Part shown: positions 37,199 to 43,963 of the stretch, piece by piece
How the letters are laid out: each line of letters begins with the position of its first letter
Position numbering within the stretch: the stretch's first letter is position 1
NCBI RefSeq assembly: GCF_900110025.1
Contig: NZ_FOCE01000009.1
Span: 1 to 64,000 of the forward strand
Direction: 5' to 3'
Length of the DNA stretch: 64,000 bases
Source of the DNA: Gemmobacter aquatilis
Lineage (GTDB): Bacteria; Pseudomonadota; Alphaproteobacteria; Rhodobacterales; Rhodobacteraceae
Translations under genes and position numbers: made by a program
The notes under the pieces: model-generated
Database searches by the model: none
What the model saw: only the letters and a program-made list of their open reading frames with translations
Told to the model about the DNA's origin: nothing

Positions 37199-38167
37199 AT
37201 GACCATCGACATTTACCAACCGACCCCGAACGATACGCTCAGCCTTGAAGAATACGCGCTCTACAATCTCATCATGGCCTACCGCGCCGAAAACGGCCTG
37301 GCCCCCATCGCCCTGTCGCAGGCGCTGACCGCCACCGCCGGGCGCCATGCCGAAGATACCACGCAGAACATCTGGGCCACCGGGCTGGATCTGCCAGAGG
37401 GCACCAACCTGCACAGCTGGTCCGACGCGCCCTATTTCGCCGATCACCGCGACCCGGAAATCATGTGGGAGGCGCCCGAACGTATCGGCACCGGCTTTAC
37501 CGGCAATGGCTATGAAATCTCCGTCTCCATCGGCGATGACGGCACGATCCAACAGGCACTGGCGCTGTGGCAAGGGTCCGGGCCGCATAACGCTGTCATC
37601 CTCAATCAGGATGTCTGGGGGCAGGTCAAATTCAAGGCGATGGGAGTTGGCATCGACCGGCTGGCCAGTGGCGAAACGATCCTGCATGTCTGGTTCAGCG
37701 ACACGGCTGATACGGCCCCGCCCGAACTGCACGGCAGCCAGAAAGATGACCGGATCGACGGCACCGGCTTCAGCGACCTGATTCTGGGGCTGAAGGGGGC
37801 AGATATCCTCAAGGGTGGCGGCGGGCGCGACCTACTCGATGGGGGCAAAGGCCGCGATGTGCTGACCGGGGGCGACGGGCCGGATACCTTCCGCTTTGCC
37901 GATTTCGGCGGCGACCGGCTGACCGATTTCACCGCGGCCGACCAGATCGCGCTCAAGCGCAGCGTGTTCAGCGCCTTGGGCGCCACGGTCGAAGACAGCG
38001 AATTCCGGCTGGCCGGCGCGCGCGATGCGGATGATCACCTGATCTATCAGGCCCGCACCGGCAAGCTGTTCTACGATGCCAATGGCGACGGGGCAGGGGG
38101 GATGACGCTGATCGCCATTCTCGACGGGGCCCCCGATCTGTCGGCCAGCGATTTCCTGATGGTCTGA
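37199..38167 (+). CDS. CAP-domain protein with C-terminal RTX repeats (predicted type I secreted)
   Basis: The 322-residue product fuses a CAP/SCP-like domain (about residues 10-165) to RTX calcium-binding repeats. The CAP part shows RHAEDTTQN, HSWSD, WEAPERIGTG and HNAVILNQDVWGQVKFKAMGVGI, matching the family order though some tetrad residues differ. Near residues 195-235 are GGxGxDxL-type repeats (KGADILKGGGGRDLLDGGKGRDVLTGGDGPDTF). There is no N-terminal signal peptide, consistent with export by an RTX type I system. No transporter genes are nearby. Function is unknown; the fusion is uncommon to me. Confidence 0.8.
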   Translation: MTIDIYQPTPNDTLSLEEYALYNLIMAYRAENGLAPIALSQALTATAGRHAEDTTQNIWATGLDLPEGTNLHSWSDAPYFADHRDPEIMWEAPERIGTGFTGNGYEISVSIGDDGTIQQALALWQGSGPHNAVILNQDVWGQVKFKAMGVGIDRLASGETILHVWFSDTADTAPPELHGSQKDDRIDGTGFSDLILGLKGADILKGGGGRDLLDGGKGRDVLTGGDGPDTFRFADFGGDRLTDFTAADQIALKRSVFSALGATVEDSEFRLAGARDADDHLIYQARTGKLFYDANGDGAGGMTLIAILDGAPDLSASDFLMV

Positions 38168-38178
38168 TCGCAAAGAAA

Positions 38179-38204
38179 AACCCCCGGCCAAACGGACGGG
38201 GGTT
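38179..38204. terminator. Bidirectional hairpin between CAP-RTX gene and rpsU
   Basis: AACCCCCG and CGGGGGTT pair over 8 bp around GCCAAACGGA; GACGGG-TCG-CCCGTC follows near 38216. Both convergent genes end here. Confidence 0.5.
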
Positions 38205-38250
38205 GATCTTGTCAGACGGGTCGCCCCGTCCAGCTTTCAGACACGTCTAC

Positions 38251-38457
38251 TTAAAGACCGCCTTCACGCTGCGCCTTTTTACGCGCGAGTTTGCGCGCAC
38301 GGCGGACAGCTTCGGCTTGCTCACGGGCTTTCTTGACCGACGGCTTCTCGAAATGTTGCTTGAGCTTCATTTCGCGGAACACGCCTTCGCGCTGGAGCTT
38401 CTTCTTCAGGGCCCGAAGGGCCTGTTCGACGTTATTGTCACGAACGCTGACCTGCAT
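38251..38457 (-). CDS. rpsU: 30S ribosomal protein S21
   Basis: S21 helps base pairing between 16S rRNA and mRNA at initiation. The 68-residue product starts [40 protein letters not shown] and has a long basic C-terminus. Length is typical for alphaproteobacteria. It is divergent from the COQ9 gene, a conserved pairing in the group. Confidence 0.95.
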   Translation of the reverse strand: MQVSVRDNNVEQALRALKKKLQREGVFREMKLKQHFEKPSVKKAREQAEAVRRARKLARKKAQREGGL

Positions 38458-38563
38458 GTGGTTGTCACCACCTTCCTAAGCTAGAGTTGCACTGATGTGC
38501 AGGCTCGCGCCCCATAGCAAAGCGCGCAGGCCTTGTCTACCGTCTGCCCGGAAAGGAGGCCCG

Positions 38564-39259
38564 ATGGACCCGGAAAACACCCTTCACGCCACGCGCGAGG
38601 CCGTTCTCGACGCTGCGGTGCCGCATGTGCCCTTCGATGGCTGGTCTGCGGCCACCCTCAAGGCCGCTCTGGCCGATTCGGGTGTGGCGCCCGCGCTGGG
38701 TGCCGCACTGTTCCCGCGCGGGGCGCTGGATCTGGCGCTGGCCTATCACCGGCGCGGCGACCGGCGCATGGCCGCGCAGCTTGCCGAGATGGATCTGGCC
38801 GCGCTGCGCTACCGCGACCGCATCGCCGCCGCCGTCATGGCCCGGCTCGATCTGGTCGAAGACAAGGAACTGGTGCGCCGCGGCTCCACCCTGTTCGCCC
38901 TGCCGCAGAACGCCGCCGAAGGCGCGAAAGCAATCTGGGGCACTGCCGATGCGATCTGGACGGCGCTGGGCGATACGTCGGAGGATGTGAACTGGTATTC
39001 CAAACGTGCCACGCTCTCTGCCGTCTACTCCGCCACCGTGCTGTTCTGGCTCGGCGATGACAGCCCCGGCCATGAAAACACCCGCGATTTTCTCGATCGC
39101 CGCATCGGCGACGTGATGCAGATCGAAAAGCTGAAAGCCGGGCTGCGGGAAAACCCGTTGTCCAAGGCGCTGCTGGCCGGGCCATTGAGGCTGCTGGGCC
39201 AGATCCGCGCCCCCCGCACCCCTGACGATCTTCCCGGAAGCCTGAAAGACCAAGCATGA
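38564..39259 (+). CDS. COQ9 family ubiquinone biosynthesis protein
   Basis: COQ9 is a lipid-binding protein needed for COQ7 hydroxylation in ubiquinone synthesis. The 231-residue product has a TetR-like N-terminal helix region (LHATREAVLDAAVPHVPFDGWSAATLKAALADSGV) and the family C-terminus with DTSEDVNWYSKRATLSAVYSATVLFWL. AAGGAGG precedes the ATG at 38564. Its stop overlaps the next ATG by 4 bases. Confidence 0.88.
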   Translation: MDPENTLHATREAVLDAAVPHVPFDGWSAATLKAALADSGVAPALGAALFPRGALDLALAYHRRGDRRMAAQLAEMDLAALRYRDRIAAAVMARLDLVEDKELVRRGSTLFALPQNAAEGAKAIWGTADAIWTALGDTSEDVNWYSKRATLSAVYSATVLFWLGDDSPGHENTRDFLDRRIGDVMQIEKLKAGLRENPLSKALLAGPLRLLGQIRAPRTPDDLPGSLKDQA

Positions 39260-40254
39260 GCCTCTCGCCACCCCACACGATGCAAGCCATTGAAATCACG
39301 TCTCCCGGTGATCCCGAGGTGCTGCAACCCACCGAAGTGACCGTGCCGGTGCCCACCCATGGCCAGATCCTGATCAAGGTGGCCTATGCCGGGGTCAACC
39401 GCCCCGATGCGCTGCAACGCGCGGGCCTTTACGCGCCGCCGCCCACCGCCTCGCCCCTGCCGGGGCTGGAGGCGTCGGGCGTGGTCGCTGCCGTCGGCCC
39501 GGGCGCCAGCCGCTGGAAGGTGGGCGATATGGTCACTGCCCTGCTGCCCGGGGGCGGCTATGCCGAATATGCCAAATGCCACGAAGACCACGCGCTGCCC
39601 ATCCCCGACGGGCTGACCCTGCGCGAGGCGGCCTGCCTGCCGGAAACCTGCTTCACCGTCTGGTCGAACATCGCCATTCGTGGCGGGCTGGTGGCGGGCG
39701 AGCGGTTCCTCGTGCATGGCGGGTCGTCCGGCATTGGCACGACGGCGATCCAGATGGCCCGCGCCATGGGCGCCCGCGTCTTCACCACCGCCGGTTCGGC
39801 CGAGAAATGCGCCGCCTGCCTCGCCCTCGGGGCCGAACGTGCGATCAACTACCATGACGAGGATTTCGTGCCGATCCTCAAGGCCGAGGGCGGCGCCCAT
39901 GTCATCCTCGACATGGTGGGGGGCAGCTATCTGCCCCGCAATATCAAGGCCTTGGCCGATGAGGGCCGCCTTGTACAGATCGCCTTCCTGCAAGGATCGA
40001 AGGTCGAGCTGAACTTCGCCGAGGTGATGATGCGCCGGCTCACGATCACCGGATCGACGCTGCGCCCGCAAAGCGATTATGCCAAGGCCCGCTATGCCCG
40101 CCACCTGCTCAAACATGTCTGGCCGATGGTCGCGCGCGGCACCCTGCGCCCGGTGATCGACAGCGAGTTTTCCCTGGCCGATGCCGCCAAGGCGCATTGG
40201 CGGCTGGAAAGCTCGGGCCATATCGGCAAGATCGTGCTGAAGGTCGCCGGGTAA
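39256..40254 (+). CDS. NAD(P)H quinone oxidoreductase, PIG3 family (zinc-free MDR)
   Basis: It is a medium-chain dehydrogenase/reductase that reduces quinones with NADPH. The 332-residue product has the GroES-like N-terminal domain (AGVNRPDALQRAGLY), a cofactor domain with VHGGSSGIGTTAIQMARAMGARV, and no zinc ligands, as in the PIG3/quinone oxidoreductase group. The start overlaps the COQ9 stop (ATGA), suggesting a functional link to quinone metabolism, which is an inference. Length is normal. Confidence 0.88.
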   Translation: MSLSPPHTMQAIEITSPGDPEVLQPTEVTVPVPTHGQILIKVAYAGVNRPDALQRAGLYAPPPTASPLPGLEASGVVAAVGPGASRWKVGDMVTALLPGGGYAEYAKCHEDHALPIPDGLTLREAACLPETCFTVWSNIAIRGGLVAGERFLVHGGSSGIGTTAIQMARAMGARVFTTAGSAEKCAACLALGAERAINYHDEDFVPILKAEGGAHVILDMVGGSYLPRNIKALADEGRLVQIAFLQGSKVELNFAEVMMRRLTITGSTLRPQSDYAKARYARHLLKHVWPMVARGTLRPVIDSEFSLADAAKAHWRLESSGHIGKIVLKVAG

Positions 40255-40259
40255 TCCCC

Positions 40260-40329
40260 CGATTTTTCTGCGAAAAATCGCAGGCCCCTCGATCCGGGGG
40301 GCCTCTCCGATCCTTCGCAGAAGGATCGG
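40260..40329. terminator. Three tandem hairpins between convergent genes
   Basis: CGATTTTT / AAAAATCG (40260-40280), AGGCCCC / GGGGCCT (40282-40304) and CCGATCCTT / AAGGATCGG (40307-40329) are close together between the quinone oxidoreductase stop and the sulfotransferase stop. They probably terminate both strands; three in a row is more than needed. Confidence 0.6.
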
Positions 40330-40338
40330 CGCCGCTGC

Positions 40339-41157
40339 CTATTCGCCCAGCTTGGCGTGCACCTCGTCCAGATCAATCTCGCCGATCGGCAGTTTGTTGG
40401 CCGGATTGTCGAAATCATATTTGAAAAGCTGAAAATCGCGCTTGTAGATCTCCCACACCAGATGGCGCGACAGATCGTCGAAGTAATCCTCCACCGGATG
40501 CAACCGCGCCGGGCCATGCCCTTCGCTTTCGTTGAACTTCGGGATCTTCTTCAGATCGACCTTCTTCTTCACCTTGATGTTGTCCAGAACGTGCTGCATC
40601 CCCTCGTTGAACGTCTCGGTGAAGAAGATGTGGTCATAGCGCCCGCCATTCACGATGAAGGTGGACACATGGCCCGACATGGCCGACCAGTGGATGTCCG
40701 GCTCCATCGGTTTCTTCCAGCGGATGGTGTCGCGCGCGAACAGAAGAAAGCGGCGGAAGCTGGCGATCTGGTCGAACTCCTGCTTGCCATCGTCGCCGCC
40801 GACCTCGATCCCGTATTTCTGCACCAGCAGCGGCACGAGGTTGCCGCGATAGCGTTTGCCATTGCGCTGGATGCCGCAGATCTTGTCAAAAAAGCTTGAA
40901 AGGATGCGCGTGTATGGGTTGCGCACGCAGGTGAAGGCATAGCTCTTGTGCGCCTTCACGTTCCGCTCGATCTTCGGCTGGCTGGCCTCCATGCTCCATT
41001 TGTGCATCCCGGTGGTGGCATCATGGATGTCGCCGTCAAAGAATTTCCCGTGATCGGAATAGAACATGATCTGCCCGATGGTGGAGCAGGCGCATTTCGG
41101 GACGACCCGATACACCACACTCTCACTCTCCGTCATCCAGGTGCCGGGAAACCCCAT
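40339..41157 (-). CDS. Sulfotransferase family 2 protein
   Basis: It likely transfers sulfate from PAPS to a carbohydrate. The 272-residue product has the 5'-phosphosulfate-binding region VPKCACSTIGQIMFYSDH (about residues 18-35) and the 3'-phosphate region CVRNPYTRILSSFFDKICG (about 76-95), both typical of the carbohydrate sulfotransferase family. The acceptor is unknown. It is cytosolic by sequence. It is divergent from a branching glycosyltransferase gene, which makes an extracellular glycan substrate plausible. Confidence 0.82.
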   Translation of the reverse strand: MGFPGTWMTESESVVYRVVPKCACSTIGQIMFYSDHGKFFDGDIHDATTGMHKWSMEASQPKIERNVKAHKSYAFTCVRNPYTRILSSFFDKICGIQRNGKRYRGNLVPLLVQKYGIEVGGDDGKQEFDQIASFRRFLLFARDTIRWKKPMEPDIHWSAMSGHVSTFIVNGGRYDHIFFTETFNEGMQHVLDNIKVKKKVDLKKIPKFNESEGHGPARLHPVEDYFDDLSRHLVWEIYKRDFQLFKYDFDNPANKLPIGEIDLDEVHAKLGE

Positions 41158-41250
41158 CTGCCACGCCTCCAGTGCCTCAAGCGCCGCAGGGTCCGCAGCA
41201 CCTTCTGATTATCCTGAGAAAAAGCAAACAATCTCTGTCTTTTCAATGAC

Positions 41251-41268
41251 CCATAAAGCACTTTATGG
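41251..41268. promoter_or_regulatory. Operator-like palindrome in the divergent glycan-gene region
   Basis: CCATAAAG and CTTTATGG are a perfect 8-bp inverted repeat with CA spacer, in an A/T-rich 148-base gap between two divergent genes. This is the shape of a regulator-binding site. Which regulator acts is unknown. Confidence 0.4.
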
Positions 41269-41305
41269 AAACACTGTCTGGGATGAAACGGGTAGAGTTT
41301 CCTGA

Positions 41306-42883
41306 ATGGCGCGAATTGCTTACATTCTTCTGTGCCACAAGGATCCCGAGGGCATCATCGCCCAGGCCCAAAGGCTGACCGAGGCGGGCGATTACATCGC
41401 CATCCATTTCGACGCCCGCGCCAAACGCGCCGATTATGACCGCATCCGCAACGCCTTGGCCGCCAACCGCTCGGTCACCTTCGCGGCCAGACGCCTGAAA
41501 TGCGGCTGGGGCGAATGGAGCCTGGTCGATGCCTCGCTGCAGGCGGTGCGCGCCGCCGTTGCGGCCTTTCCGCGCGCCACGCATTTCTACATGCTGTCGG
41601 GCGATTGCATGCCGGTGAAAACCGCCGAATATGCCCATGATTTCCTCGACCGCGACGATGTGGACTATATCGAAAGCTTCGATTTCTTCACCTCCGACTG
41701 GATCAAAACCGGCATCAAGGCGGAACGGCTGATCTACCGCCACTATTTCAACGAACGCACCCAGAAATGGCTGTTCTACACCGCGATGTCGCTGCAACAG
41801 CGTTTCGGACTGGAGCGCAAGATCCCCGCCGACCTGTCGATCCAGATCGGCTCGCAATGGTGGTGCCTGCGGCGGCGCACGGTGGAATGGCTGCTGGAGT
41901 TCTGCGACCGCCGCCGCGATGTGATGCGTTTTTTCCGCACCACATGGATTCCCGACGAGACCTTCTTTCAGACCCTTGTGCGCCATCTGGTGCCGCAGCA
42001 TGAAATCCGCACCCGCACATTGACCTTCCTGATGTTCACCGATTATGGGATGCCGGTGAATTTCTACAACGATCAGTATGACCTGCTGACCTCGCAGGAT
42101 TACCTGTTCGCCCGCAAGATCTCACCCGATGCGAAAGAGCTGAAAGACCGGCTGGGCAATCTCTACAACGCGACCGGCGTGCGCTTCCCCATCTCGAACG
42201 AGGGGCGCAGCCTGTATAAATTCCTCACCGGGCGCGGTCGGATCGGTCGCCGCTTCGCGCCGCGCTTCTGGGAAACCGAGGCCAGTCTGGGGCGCGAACG
42301 CACCCTGCTGATCGTCACCTGCAAGAAATGGCATGTCGCCAAGCGGCTGGTCGAACGGGTGCGCCAGGTCACCGGCCTGCCTGCGGTGGACTATCTGTTC
42401 AACGAAGCCTCCACCCCGCTGCCCGATCTGGGCGGCATCCAGAGCACGCTGGAAAAGCGCACCCGCCATCGCCGGGCGCTGATGCGCATGTTGTTCGATT
42501 ATTGGAAGTCCGACCGCCTGATCGTCTGTATCGACCCGGCAAATGTCGATCTGATGCAGGATTTCTACAACGACAAATCAACCGTGCGCCTGCTGGAAAT
42601 CGAATGCGATTTCACCGACGACTATCTGATGGGCCATGCCCGCCGCGTCGGCCTCGCCTCCGACAACTCGCCCCAGGAAACGGTGGAGCGGCTGCTGCCC
42701 ACCATCCGCTACGATGTGCGCTTTGAAAGCGACCGTCTGCGCGATGCCGATTTCGAGAACTTCCATCGGATGCGGCAATCTGCGAGTGTCGAAGAGAATA
42801 CCGGCCCGCTGGCCAGCTTTCTCGGCATCACCGCCGAAAAGGCCCGCCAGATCGCCGCAACCGACTATCTGTTTGTGGACTGA
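41306..42883 (+). CDS. Beta-1,6-N-acetylglucosaminyltransferase-like protein with C-terminal DUF5928
   Basis: The 525-residue product starts with a core-2/I-branching enzyme-like domain (residues 1-about 280), including IAYILLCHKDP, FYMLSGDCMPVKT, QWWCLRRRTVEWLLEF and WIPDETFFQTLV. The second half (about 310-525) is the DUF5928 type, with LIVTCKKWHVAKRLVERV and YNDKSTVRLLEIECDFTDDY. No signal peptide or membrane segment is seen. It probably transfers a sugar to an exported glycan; it is divergent from a sulfotransferase. The acceptor is unknown. Confidence 0.8.
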   Translation: MARIAYILLCHKDPEGIIAQAQRLTEAGDYIAIHFDARAKRADYDRIRNALAANRSVTFAARRLKCGWGEWSLVDASLQAVRAAVAAFPRATHFYMLSGDCMPVKTAEYAHDFLDRDDVDYIESFDFFTSDWIKTGIKAERLIYRHYFNERTQKWLFYTAMSLQQRFGLERKIPADLSIQIGSQWWCLRRRTVEWLLEFCDRRRDVMRFFRTTWIPDETFFQTLVRHLVPQHEIRTRTLTFLMFTDYGMPVNFYNDQYDLLTSQDYLFARKISPDAKELKDRLGNLYNATGVRFPISNEGRSLYKFLTGRGRIGRRFAPRFWETEASLGRERTLLIVTCKKWHVAKRLVERVRQVTGLPAVDYLFNEASTPLPDLGGIQSTLEKRTRHRRALMRMLFDYWKSDRLIVCIDPANVDLMQDFYNDKSTVRLLEIECDFTDDYLMGHARRVGLASDNSPQETVERLLPTIRYDVRFESDRLRDADFENFHRMRQSASVEENTGPLASFLGITAEKARQIAATDYLFVD

Positions 42884-42887
42884 CACC

Positions 42888-43271
42888 ATGCCCTATGATT
42901 ACGACCCGCAAAACATCTTCGCCCGCATCCTGCGCGGCGAAATCCCCAACAAGACCGTGCTGGAAACCGCGCATACGCTGGCCTTCCACGACATCCGCCC
43001 GCAGGCGCCGGTGCATGTGCTGGTGATCCCGAAAGGGCCCTATGTCACCTACGATCATTTCGCCCGCGATGCATCGGATGCCGAAATCGTCGATTTCCAC
43101 CGCGTGGTGGCGCAGGTCTGCGCGATGACCGGCGTGCAACCGGGCGAGGGCGGGGCGGGCTTTCGCGGCATCACCAATGCGGGCGAGGCCGGGGTGCAGG
43201 AAGTGCCGCATTTCCACATGCATATCCTCGGTGGCCGCCCGCTGGGCCGGATGCTTGCCCCCGCGGCCTGA
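42888..43271 (+). CDS. HIT family (histidine triad) nucleotide-binding protein
   Basis: HIT proteins hydrolyse nucleoside phosphoramidates such as AMP-lysine. The 127-residue product has IPNKTVLETAHTLAFHDIRPQAPVHVLVIPK and the histidine triad HFHMHILGG, with the His-x-His-x-His pattern. Length is standard for the HINT branch. The start at 42888 lies 4 bases after the glycosyltransferase stop, so it may be co-transcribed. Confidence 0.9.
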   Translation: MPYDYDPQNIFARILRGEIPNKTVLETAHTLAFHDIRPQAPVHVLVIPKGPYVTYDHFARDASDAEIVDFHRVVAQVCAMTGVQPGEGGAGFRGITNAGEAGVQEVPHFHMHILGGRPLGRMLAPAA

Positions 43272-43315
43272 GCGCGGCGCCGCAATCCGCAGCTTCCGGG
43301 TCGCCTGACCCACCC

Positions 43316-43340
43316 CTTTGCCGCCAGTCTGGCGGCAAAG
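43316..43340 (+). other. Perfect 12-bp inverted repeat before the DUF1203 gene
   Basis: CTTTGCCGCCAG and CTGGCGGCAAAG are separated by one T. It lies 45 bases after the HIT stop and 9 bases before the DUF1203 ATG, right before the ribosome binding site GGAGAG. It could end the HIT message, hide the ribosome site, or be a regulator site. Confidence 0.45.
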
Positions 43341-43349
43341 GAGAGCGCC

Positions 43350-43814
43350 ATGATGCTGCATTTCACCCCACTGCCCACCGCCGCCGTCCGCGCCTTGCAG
43401 GCGGGCGGCCCCGATGCCAACGGCCAGCCGCCCGAACGCGCGCTGTCTGACGGCCCCGGCACCCCCTGCCGCCATTGCCTGCGGATGATCCCGCAGGGGG
43501 CGGGGATGCTGATCCTTGGCTACCGGCCCTTTCCGGCACTGCAACCCTATGCCGAATCTGGCCCGATCTTCCTGTGTGCCGATCCCTGCCCGGCAGGCGG
43601 CGGCCCGTCACTGCCGGAAATCCTCGCATCGCCCGATTACATCCTGCGCGGCTACAGCCGGCAGCACCGCATCGTCTATGGCACCGGCGCGGTGGTGCTG
43701 ACCGGCCAGATCCTGACCGAGGCGGCGGCGCGGTTGGCCGATCCGCGCGTGGCCTATCTGCATGTGCGATCTGCCCGCAACAATTGCTACCAATGCCGGA
43801 TCGACCGCGCCTGA
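43350..43814 (+). CDS. DUF1203 domain protein
   Basis: The 154-residue product belongs to the DUF1203 family, function unknown. It has CRHCLRMIPQG (about residues 40-50), LILGYRPFP, FLCADPCP, and YILRGYSRQHRIVYGTG. The two cysteine pairs might bind a metal, an inference. No signal or membrane segment is seen. It is followed by hairpins, and polA is convergent. Confidence 0.75.
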   Translation: MMLHFTPLPTAAVRALQAGGPDANGQPPERALSDGPGTPCRHCLRMIPQGAGMLILGYRPFPALQPYAESGPIFLCADPCPAGGGPSLPEILASPDYILRGYSRQHRIVYGTGAVVLTGQILTEAAARLADPRVAYLHVRSARNNCYQCRIDRA

Positions 43815-43857
43815 CCCCGCCCCGGATCTGACAGGCCTCTGGCGGTGATCCGGCAGA

Positions 43858-43919
43858 GCAACCGGGCCTGTGGCCCGGTTGCACGACGGTCCTCGCCGAT
43901 CCGCCTGCGGCAGATCGGC
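43858..43919. terminator. Hairpins between DUF1203 gene and polA
   Basis: GCAACCGGGCC and GGCCCGGTTGC are a perfect 11-bp stem around TGT (43858-43882). GCCGATC and GATCGGC (43895-43919) enclose a smaller CCGC/GCGG stem. Then the motif GGGGGTATTTTTACAAAGAAGAAG (43937-43960) leads to the polA stop. No clean T-tract is present on the plus strand; on the minus strand AAAAATACCCC precedes. Confidence 0.5.
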
Positions 43920-43963
43920 TCAGGTTGCCTCCGGCAGGGGGTATTTTTACAAAGAAGAAGGGG

